Positions 33,623 through 44,717 of a stretch of 64,000 bases of DNA are shown here, in pieces (position 1 is the first letter of the stretch; the number at the start of each line of letters is the position of its first letter). Below the pieces are notes generated by a model, which saw only the letters and a program-made list of their open reading frames with translations, did not search any database and was not told the origin of the DNA. The position numbers and the translations under genes were made by a program. The stretch is from Kryptolebias marmoratus (Eukaryota; Chordata; Actinopteri; Cyprinodontiformes; Rivulidae), in the NCBI RefSeq assembly GCF_001649575.2, contig NC_051441.1, forward strand, positions 7,952,534-8,016,533, written 5' to 3'.

Positions 33623-34528
33623 CAGTCCCTCCAGGATTTCGCAGGGATTTTTTGTGATTGTTGCAGACTAAAATGCCTGATTTCGCAGGGCATTTTCCAA
33701 AAAGTTGCGATTTTTGTTTTACTAAAATCAATAAAAACCATAACTTTTAATATATAAACCCAAAATACTTACTAGTTTTGTAAGATAATTACCAACAAAC
33801 ATTGACATTCTCAAAAGGTGCTTTATTTGAGAACTTTGATAGCTTATAAACTGACATTCATGACCATTTCTGGATTGTCCCTCGCCTGCAGCTCTCCTCA
33901 TATGTTTTGCAGACACAAAGTGTTTGTCAATGGATGACTTGCGTTTATGTTCGATGATTACACTGCAGGACGTGCAAAACAGCTTCCCCCCACTCTCGTG
34001 CAGCTGGGTAGGAAACTAGTTTGGGACCGCAGTGAAGTTAGTTTTAAGTTGGATATTCACGCTCCATGGAGTTAGCGGCGTCTAGCTCACGGCTGATCCG
34101 AAACAGGAATGCTAATGTCGGCCAGCCGTTCTCTGCCGGCCCCTTCTCTCACGCGCGGTGGTTCACTTAGGGACGGCTGGCCGACATTAGCGTTCCTGTT
34201 TTGGGTCAGCCGTGAGCTAGACGCCGCTAACTCCGCGGAGCGCGAATATCCAATATCCAACTTAAAACTAACTTCACTGCGGTGTTTTGCACGGTCCTTT
34301 GCTGAAATATGAAGCATTAGCGCACATTCTCGCTTTGGTCGCTGCTCCTGCATGCTCCCGCATGCTCCCGGCATTTTGATGTTAACAGGATGTGACGTCA
34401 CATCTCTTCTTCGTGAGTTATTTGGGGTTAAAGTTGCGGTGTTTTGGACAAAGTTGCTATTTCACGGGGTCTGCTTGATTTTGCGTTAATAGTTGCGATC
34501 GCAACATTGCAAAATCCTGGAGGGTCTG
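33623..34528. mobile_element. hAT-type DNA transposon derivative with internal hairpin
   Basis: The termini are inverted repeats: 5' CAGTCCCTCCAGGATTTCGC, and the 3' end read inward CAGACCCTCCAGGATTTTGC. ATTTTA flanks both sides (33617-33622 and 34529-34534). On the minus strand about 34010-33880 an open stretch reads GGKLFCTSCSVIIEHKRK and then DKHFVSAKH, a C-x2-C ... H-x5-H finger like the BED/CGGBP1-type fingers of hAT transposases. No transposase catalytic domain remains. A large imperfect hairpin (arms 34026-34129 and 34173-34283) sits inside, and a CRE-like TGACGTCA is at 34393-34400. hAT target duplications are normally 8 bp, so the 6-bp match may be decayed. Confidence 0.8.
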
Positions 34529-35197
34529 ATTTTAGTTTAAAACTATGTCATGAAAGGCAGCGGGCGATCTGCATTCCTTCAAGAAAGTCTTACTACGCAC
34601 TACACATTAAATGTGTGCAAATCAGTAATATTTTTCTTCCAAGAATACAAAAAGATTATGCAAAAGATCTAATCTAAGTTACAGGATTAACATTTAAGTT
34701 GAATTATTTGAGATCTTGAAAAATTGTAGGGTCACAAACTGCTTTATCTGTGATTATTACAGATTGCTTGTATATTTTTAAATTGATGAAACTTTTTTGA
34801 TACAGTAATTATTTTTGTCATTTATATGAAGTTCTCTTGTAGTAAATTATAAGAAGTTTGTTTGTGACATTTTGGTTTAGTATTTTTTGTTGAAGTCTGT
34901 ATAGAATTTGTAGATAAATATTTTTGGTCAACCATAATATTACTGAGTGATAAGATGTGACTAAGTGATAGATGATGAAAGGCCAGAGGGGAGATAAGGG
35001 AATCCTTAAATTAGTCAGGGAAGGCATAGATTACTCCAAGAGATGGTGTGTGTGGGGGACGGGCATAACAAAATGGACAGAGAAAAAGACAGGAAGGGGG
35101 TGGGGTTTAAAGGTGTAACTCTCAAGAACCTCAAGCTATTGATGGGAAAGGAGCTGGGGTGGAATGAGCAAACGCGTGGGAGGGACGGACGGACGGA

Positions 35198-35215
35198 GGG
35201 AGGGAAGGGGAGGGG
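35198..35215 (+). promoter_or_regulatory. G-quadruplex-forming run in a G-rich patch
   Basis: Four G runs with loops of 1, 2 and 1 nt (GGG-A-GGG-AA-GGGG-A-GGGG). They lie in a GC-rich stretch (about 35040-35560) that contrasts with AT-rich intron 1 of brd4. It may mark an alternative first exon or enhancer; that part is inference. Confidence 0.55.
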
Positions 35216-38162
35216 TGTGTGGGCTGAGGCTCGCTGAACGAGGAAGCGGCAGAGCCATATTTACTGTTTAGTAACTGCATGCTGGTCTACCAGTGTCAGA
35301 GAGAGAGTGGAAGCGAAGCTAGAGGGATAAAGTGCTTCTCCAGGATTTTATTGGAGCCCTTTCCCCTGTCTTGAATTAGCCTCTCCTCTTGGTACACCTT
35401 TTGCTAGCTGCTTGTGTCCACTTTATTTGGGGAGGCCCTGAAGAGGATACACAATGGAGCGAAGAGCCTGTGGCAACTGGGCTGTTGTACTGCTTAGAGG
35501 GGGATGGGGTAGAGGGAGGACCGGTTCACACAGCTAACACAGCCTGCCGGCTGTAGGTTTCCAACAGCCTCTTTTTTTTCCTGCCTGAACATACCATTTC
35601 CCGGCTGCGCACTTATTCATGGAACAACCACCCTCAAACTTTGTTTGGACAACACTAAGGATTACTCACCGTCTTCTGTGGATTTTAGGACACATAATGG
35701 AGTAGAGCAATATATCTATCTGTGTTTAGAATAACAAAAAGAAAAAACTAACCTATGTAAATCTTTCATGCCCTGGACGGGGTTTTGGTTTCTGTTTCTG
35801 TTCAGTGGAGTACATTATTGGATTACAAGATGCATGCCAAGTCAAACGATTTACTGGATTTCCAAAAACTGGATGCCCTTCTGGAAAAAATTGCGCATTC
35901 AGTCTCAGTGAAAAGGTAATGTTATGTGGTGAGAAACTTCCCTGTAAACTTTTCAGATGTTTAATAGAGTCATTGACATCCTCACTACCATTTTTTTTTA
36001 TTCTATGTAAATATTCAGTAAATAAGTTTATATTGGGGGGGGGGTGCAGATTGCCTGGAGTTTGGATTCTTAGGACTGTCATGTGGTTAGCACAATCTCT
36101 TGTTTAACTTGGTTTAGCACTACAAACCAATTTTAGAACTTCAGTGTTGTGTTGAGAATAGTATCATTATCCGAATTTCTGCCAAAAACCACAAACTTAC
36201 CTCCTGGCGAGAATTGGTGGTGGGTGGATTCAGTGGGAGAGTAGGATTGTGTGTGTAAGTAGTAGAAATGGCTTTTGCTTCCTGGAATGCTTTGGCTTGC
36301 TTGTCCTAACCAGCTGGAAGTATAACTTAAGAGCCAATGTGATTCTTGTCTTTTCCTGTTATGTTTCTGACTCATAGTTTGTCTATTTGAGTCGGCTCGT
36401 GATCTCACAGATTGACGTATTTAATACATGCTTGTAATCAACAGCAGGGAAATTTCTATGCATTTGCAACCTTGCAGTGGAATATTGAAACATAAATGTA
36501 TTAGATTTGATCATTTCTGGGTAAATTGATAAAAAAAAAAGACATGAATAAATACAAATACACACAGCTATGTCATGTAGCATGCTGTCGTAGCAGGACC
36601 TTAGAGACATATGACAAGAACTGCACCTACTTTTTTTTTTTTTTTACTGTTATTGAGCTATATTCTGTCCTTGCTATAGGGACAGGTATAATTTATGTTA
36701 ATTATTTTTTTAAAGTCCAGACTTTAGCCCAATTGCATTTCACATTTAGTCTCAAACTTTAAGGTCAAACGTTTAAAATTATGGCAAAAAATAAACATTC
36801 AACAACATTTAAATAAAATATCAGTGGAATTGGTACATAGCTGTATAGTGGTTGACACTGTAACTTCGTAGTAGACTTTTCTGGTTGACTTTTATGACAG
36901 AAAGAAAAGGCTGGTGAAAAAGCAGGCAGCGACGTTTCTGGCCTTGTCACTATAGCCTATTATTTATTTATATACCTGCTTTTAGGTAACACGCCAGCCA
37001 TCATTCTGACACCGAGTAAGGGACTCCAATGGAGTCTCCAGGCCTAGAGGTTTTTTTTTTTCCCCTGAAACCAACCCTTGTCCTTTGCATAAATTTTTAA
37101 TAGGTTGCAATTACAGGTGACAAAGATTTCTTGCTATAATGTTTTCCTTCTTTTTTCAAGTAAAACAATCTTAAAGACGCATGCAAGACTGTATTTTTGA
37201 TTGTATGATCTAAACCCCAATCTTAGTCACCCAAAAACTTTTTCTCCCCAGAAAACATTTCACAGCTTGTCAACTGTGCTGTATTTCCAGTCAATAGTCA
37301 ACTGTTATTCCAAATCTGAGAGCAACATAGACGATTCGGCAACAACAAATGAACATCTTAAATTACCAATATTAGGGCCTTCTGTAATATTTAATGGTTT
37401 CATAGTTCAATTTTGTTATTACGCTTAGAACAAAGGTAATTCCGATATGTTTAAATTTTGAACTTCAATGGGAACCATTACCTTTTTAGTAAACAATGAT
37501 GTAAAATGTCCACTTGTCAGCATTTGTTTCAGTAATGTAACTGGCCAGCAGTAAAATTTTCAGTTCAGTGTAAGATAAATTAGCTCTTAGTAATAAATTG
37601 CAACATAATTATCACTTTATAATACCAAAGCTTGTGGTGCACAATAAATTCAAGTAGTTGGCCACATAATTTTAACGCATAATAATTACTTACGGTAGTG
37701 ATTTCCACAGAACTGTGTCACAAGTTACATACTCTGCTCATATTCTATCACTGTCATATTAAGTTCAAAATACTTTGAGAGAAAGTAAAATTATAATATA
37801 AAAAGAGATCCTTTGGGTAGGATTTTGTTCTTCCACCACTTATTATTTGGAATAACTCAAACTGTTATAACATTTCATTTTACCAGGCTGAATGGCTAGC
37901 TGATATTTCATAGTTGCATAAGAGGGTGCAATAACTTTGTTAGACTGTTAAAGATATGTTTATAGTTAATGACAATCTCATTCATTCTCTCTCCAGAGAT
38001 TCCAGTGAGGAGTGCAATGGGATCAGTGGTACTCTGTCAGTGGAGTCTGTGCCGGGGCCAAGATTGAACTGGTGTCCTGCCAGCACCACTGCTCCTGCCC
38101 CTGCCCCTACTCCTGCTTCAGCTCCCACTTCGGGGCACGAGCCCACACCCAACCCTGTCAAG

Positions 38163-41100
38163 ATGGGGGATGGCCTGGACACAGCACAGATGTCGGGCAG
38201 CAGCAGCAGCCAGGGGCACAGCCTATATGGTGTCAATCCTCCACCCCCAGAGTATATTGATCCCAACAGGCCAAAGCGCCAGACCAATCAGCTGCAATAC
38301 CTGCTCAAGGTGGTGGTGAAATCCCTGTGGAAGCACCAGTATGCCTGGCCTTTTCATGCACCGGTGGATGCGGTCAAGCTTAACCTGCCTGTGAGTACAA
38401 GCTGCACTTTAGTGTACAGTATTAATGTACATGCACAAAAACTGTGGTATGTAAGGTATCTCATGTGAGCTGTCATAAGATTCTCAGCATCTACATATTC
38501 TGGCTATTTATTTGCATTATAACCAAGTTAAATTGTTGTGATTTACTAATGTGTGCAAACGAGCCAGGTTGTCGTTCTCATTCATGCAATAAATGTTAAC
38601 ATTCTATGACATTCAAGTGTACTCAAACAAATAAAGAAAGTTTTCCTCATGTTGGAAGTTATAAAGAAGCATTTACTTTTGCATTGCATTTTCTGAATTA
38701 TGGTGTGTGAGTCAAGAACTTGAACATTGATAGACACTGCCTGGGGTGTAAAATGTTAGTGTGCGTTTTTAATGTAAATTAAGAGAGAATAAATACTAAT
38801 TATTAGTAAAGAAGACTCGGGGTCCGTATTCATTAATGATTTATATGTAAATCATAATATGTAAAAGTGTTTGATTCTCAAAGCTCAGCGCAGTTTGCAA
38901 CATAGATGTAGCGTCAACTATTTACCTCTTCCTGAGAGCTTGTGTTATGTGTCTCTGAAGAAAAGAGTGACGCAGTTCATCAATCTGTTGTCTTCACAAA
39001 AAAGTACATGAATTTCAGGAAAGTATTTTTAACCTTTGTTTTAGTGATAAAGGTCCTTCCCCATGGGGAGGGTGCACAGAATGCTCCTTGTTGTCCAGAG
39101 GGATTCTTCTTAAAATGTATTAAGTGAAAATAAGAGGCTGTAATGATCTGAGAAGCCCAAAATGTCACTTATTGATTTAAAAATGCCATCAAAAACGTGA
39201 TTACCCACAGATTCGGTGAGAAGTGTTCTTTGTGTATATTTTCGTACAAAATGTTCATCCTGTTTTAGGAGTCCTTCTGTACTTTATCTGTTACAATAAG
39301 AGCTGAAGCTCAATGTGAGAAAAATTTTTGCTCTTTGCCATTTTGTCCCTGATGTTTTACGGCTTATTGTGCAGTGAGAACAAACTTCGCAGTTCTGATG
39401 CTAAATGAGTGTAAACTGCTCACACCTGCTGAACTTGATGGGTGTGTTTGTGCCAACAAATTATTAGAGCTACAGTATTTGCTTTGTAAATACGAGGCAG
39501 AAATGGAGAGAGCAGATTTTGGAGCTAAAGTAGAGCCGATAGCATTCAATAGACAATCTGGACCTCAGAGTTCACAATTCTCTGAGTATATAATCCTCTC
39601 TTCTAAATTGATGCATGTGACCACTTTTGTTGATCAAAACAACAGTGAAGTCCCTTATTTTTTTATGTACAAAATCAATTTTTTTGCTTTTTTTACCTCA
39701 CAATATGAATGGAAGCCCACTCCATTAATGTCATGAGGTAAAAAATTGATTCTGTTGCCTTGTGCTATGGTTGTAAAAACCTTGATGGTAGCCCCTCTTT
39801 AGGCTGCATCTAAAACCATATGTGTACTATGACTGTAAATAAATGAAGCAGGCATTGCAAAATTATAGATCATGTGGAGTATAACTCAGCTGTGTTGATG
39901 TGAAACATTATGCAAATGTTTGTGGACATAGTCCATTCAAAATCTTATGATTGTCTGGTCATGCAGAGTGTCATCACTACATCACACCCTTGAGCTAATA
40001 AATTTCTGCATTTGTGCCTTTCAAAAAACCTTTGCGCATACAGCTCTGTAAAATATATACTTTTTAATAGAACAATCTGTACTTAAAATAAGACACTTTT
40101 TGAATATTGCTGTATTCACACTGTTTTCTGCTGTCATCATCTTGAACGTCACATAGTCATCAGAGTAAATGGAGGGATTGAATGGGTTTTTTGGGGTTCT
40201 CTCTACCTGCTTTCAGGACATATGAGAATTTGATCAGGTTTCTTCTCATGTTCACACATAAATGTAGAAAATTTAAAAAAAACTACAAAAAGTAAAACTG
40301 TTTAGTGGTTTTTACTGACATTCGTTTTTGATATTGTTTTAGGACTATTACACAATAATCAAAACACCTATGGACATGGGAACAATCAAGAAAAGACTTG
40401 AGAACAGCTACTATTGGAATGCCCAAGAATGTATCCAGGACTTCAGCTCAATGTTTACCAACTGCTACATATACAACAAGGTAACATACTTGTACACTGG
40501 AGCCATTGTTGTTATTACATACCAAAGTTTCTGTTGTGCTTCCACTTTTACTAAGAATGTTTGTCTTCTTCAACAGCCTGGAGATGATATTGTCCTAATG
40601 GCTGAGTCTCTAGAAAAGGTTTTCCTCCAGAAAGTTGCAGAAATGCCTCAGGAGGAAATTGAGATTCCTGTCATGACAGGAAAGGGGCGTGGCCGAGGCA
40701 GGAGAGATGGAGGTATGGTTTTTTGTTTTTTACTTACATTTCGTTGTTATATGGCAGGCTTCTGTGGAACCGAATTATAATCTAAGTGTATTGCTCTGTC
40801 GTCAAGGTCTAAACTTGAAACCAGGCACAATCATTGACTCGCCAGCCACAACTCCACAAACACCTGGTCTGTCAACCCCCTCACCAGCTTTGCAGTCTCG
40901 AGGACCAACGCAGGGCCCACCTTCACTACCTCCCCATCCTTCGATGCAGGCCCTGCCATCACATGTGCCCCAAACAATACCCAGCCATGTGCCACAGCTC
41001 AGAGCCCCATACTCCATGGTTCCATCAGATTGTGCTCCTCAAATTCCTATCATGACTCCTGTGCCTCACCCTGCTCAGACCTCTCTTCCTCCAGTATCAG

Positions 41101-44100
41101 TTCAGAGCACTGCCCCCATGCTGCAGACCCCTATAACATTGACCAAAGTGAGTTTGGTAAAAAATATACCAATCTGCACCAACATATTTTTATTTTTTAA
41201 TCAATGTTTTAGACTGTCATAAATGTTTGATACACTGTTTTTTCTTTAATCTCTTACCTACCTTCCTTTCACTTTAATTTTTTTTTTTCTGCTACCCAGC
41301 AAAGAAAGAGTCAAAAAAGAAAAGCAGACACTACAACACCCACAGCAAATGACCAGCTGAGTGAGTCTTCACCTGCAGAATCCAAGTCTGGGAAGACACT
41401 ACCTAAGCGAGAGAGTAGCCGGCCCCCGAAACTGATAAAGAAGGAGGCTCCAGACTCTCAACATCACATAGGCATGGGTACAGGACTAAGTGGACAAAGT
41501 GGAGGTCTTAGTCCCAAACCACAGGATCAGCTGGGTTATTGTGCTGGTTTGATTCGGGAGATGCTGTCGAAGAAACATGCTGCTTATGCTTGGCCTTTTT
41601 ACAAACCTGTTGACGTGGATGCACTCGGACTACATGATTATCATGATATCATCAAACATCCAATGGATCTCAGCACCATCAAGGTATGTTGAAAACGGGA
41701 TTGTTTCTCAACAATCACAGAAATATTGATGAGAGTTAATTTGTAGTAATTGAAATCGTTGATTTGTTTGTTAGGCTAAGTTGGAGAACAAGCAATATCA
41801 AGATCCCCAAGAGTTTGCTGCTGATGTGCGGTTAATGTTTTCTAACTGCTACAAATATAATCCACCAGACCACGAAGTTGTAGCCATGGCACGCAAGCTA
41901 CAGGTACATACATGTTATTGTTTCTTTTTAGAAAATGGGTTTGAAGGTTTTGCCTGTGTGCAGTTTTATTTGTCTTAAAACAGCTAATCTTAGAAAAGAC
42001 TTTTAACTTGTTTTTTCAAAGAATCTTTTTTTTGTTTATTGTATGCAACATTGGCTAAAAAGGTTTCAATATTAATAATGAGTTATTACAGTATAACAGA
42101 TACTTTTCCCATGTTTTCTTAAATGTAAAACCGAAGTCTACTTTTACATTTCTTTAACTGCTTAAGAAGAATTTTGTAATTGTTTTTAGCAATGTTTGTT
42201 TATTATATATTTTCAAATGTTTTATTATTTTTTTGTGTTAAGGGTTTTATTACGTTCTTAAAAATGTAAATAAACATGGTGATAACCTAGTGGTTTTATT
42301 TAACAGGATGTCTTTGAAATGCGCTTTGCCAAGATGCCAGATGAACCTGAGAGTAAGCCAATGGTTTCTGCCCCAGCTCCTATACTTCACCATCCTGCCC
42401 CTGTTAAGCCTCAGCCTCCTTTGGCACACGTTGCCTCGTCTTCAGACAGCTCCAGTGACTCATCCTCTGAGTCTGAATCTTCCACAGATGACTCTGAAGA
42501 AGAGAGAGCCCAGAGGTTAGCAGAGCTCCAGGAACAGGTCAGTGATAAAGAGGATTTGGGATGATGATAATGTTGTTCCCAGTTCTTATAAACATTTTGT
42601 CTAAACTGGTCCAATTTTTCCAAACAGCTGAAGGCTGTCCATGAACAGCTGGCTGCCCTGTCGCAACCACAAGCCAGCAAACCAAAGAGAAAAGAAAAGG
42701 AAAAGAAAGAGAAGAAAAAAGATAAGCATAAAAAGAAAGGTAGTATGCCTTGCCTTGTTGATGAGATCCAGGATGCTACACCTGTTTCGCAGCTGTCGAA
42801 GAAACCCAAGCCTATTACCAGTAACAGCAAGGAGATTGTAACAAAAAAGAAACCCAGGTGGGTATTAGATTTCCTTTTGGCAAATAAAAGAAAACTAGTA
42901 TTTATCTGAAATTAATGTCCTACATTCTGTTTTTTTCATTCATTTTGTCAAGCTTTCAGACTGAAAACTTGTCATTGTTTCTGTCATGCCTTTTCATCTG
43001 GAGATCTTAGAGGTTTAATTGTATAAAGACATGTTCTATACTGATGTTGTTGTTGTTTTTTTCATGAATGTCTCTTAGAAAGTTATTAATTTACAGTAAA
43101 CTTGCTGACTTAGAATGAACATAGTTATGTGCACCTTCACATGGTTCTGTGGATTGAGGTGCATCATCATATTTTATATGAAAGCTCATAGTTTGGTCAA
43201 CAGAACTTTGGGGTGTATGTAGTATAGAAGTCTTTGCAAACTTTGTTTACAAGTTACAGTTGTGGTAAATTGTAAAATTTTAACAGTATAAGTTTGTAAA
43301 ATAATTGTAATATTGTAAAATAACTTTTGTGTTTGGCCTCCACAGTAAAAAGGAAAGTGTGAAAAGTAATCACCCTCCTAACCTCCAGCCAGTTCCCAGC
43401 CTGGAAGATGATCATGGAGCAACTGGATCATCAGTAACAGGGGAGAAGTGCAAGCCTATGACCTATGAAGAAAAGAGACAGCTAAGCCTGGACATCAACA
43501 AGCTTCCTGGAGATAAGCTTGGCCGTGTAGTTCATATAATCCAGTCAAGAGAGCCCTCACTCAAAAACTCAAATCCTGATGAGATTGAGATTGACTTTGA
43601 GACACTGAAGCCCTCCACTCTGCGTGAGCTGGAAGGATATGTGTCTTCCTGCCTCCGAAAGAAGAAAAAGGTTCCAGGTAAGATGTTGGATGAAATAAGC
43701 AGGAGAAGCTGTCTCTCATTTACTAGTAAAGAAAATAACTACTTCAGAAAATGTAAGATTGCTTTCGGTAAGTCATTTTATATTTTGGTTTTGCATTCAG
43801 AGAATTTATTAACATATAGTTGTTTTTTTTAGTTGAGAAGAATATTGAGTTCTTGGCAACTTCCAAAAAGACTGGATCTTCTTCTGAAAGTAGTGGCTCA
43901 AGTTCAGACAGTGAAGCTGAGATCACAGGTCAGTTACAGATATTTTTTTCTTTCACAATCTATAAGCTGTCTGTATTCTCACTTCCTCTTCTCCAAGGAA
44001 AAAAAAACACCTAATCATATTTTTGTTTTTCAGGAATGATAAAACAGAGGAAAAAGAAGAGCCAATCTGTGAAGGAGGGGAAGAAGGCACATCCTCTTGT

Positions 44101-44679
44101 TCAGGCAGGCTCTGCTCAAACTGGGCTTCCATCCCAAGCGCTTGGCCCTCAGTCTAGCAGTCAAATTAAACAACTGCAGCATCAGCCTTCTTCTGCAGCC
44201 TTTGTGGCTCCTCCTGTTGCAGCCCTGGAGTCCTCTCACTTACTGGAGAGCTACGAGTCCCTGCCACCTTTCAGCAGCCATCAGCCAATAATGCATATGC
44301 CCCACCACACAGGCAACTCTCCCCCTGTACCTCCACATCTAAATGCACATTCTGCTGGGCCAGTGTCCCCTGAGACACACCCTTTCCTCAATCAGCATCC
44401 CGTCCTCCCATCTCCAGGTAAGAGTTAGTATACAATTTTCTTTTTAATTAAAACATATGCAGACAAATTGGTTCATGCAAAATGATTTCCCCCAATATTT
44501 TAAATTAATTATTTTTATTTTTTGTAGATATCTTTAAATTATTAAAAAAAAACTATTCACTCTCAGCCCTACACAGTTCCATGCCTCAGCAGCCATCTCG
44601 GCCCAGTCACAAGGCAGCACCTCTTCATCCCAAACCTCCTCAGCAGCAACCAGCACCACTTCAGCAGCAGCCAACCCTG

Positions 44680-44717
<38 letters not shown>

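Larger units (their letters stand above)
30562..37996 (+). other. brd4 intron 1 (TE-rich)
   Basis: About 7.4 kb without coding sequence. It holds repeat copy B (32930-33560), a hAT derivative (33623-34528), a G-rich patch that might be an alternative promoter (35040-35560) and short poly-T/poly-A runs. It extends to the splice acceptor before the first coding exon. Confidence 0.7.
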
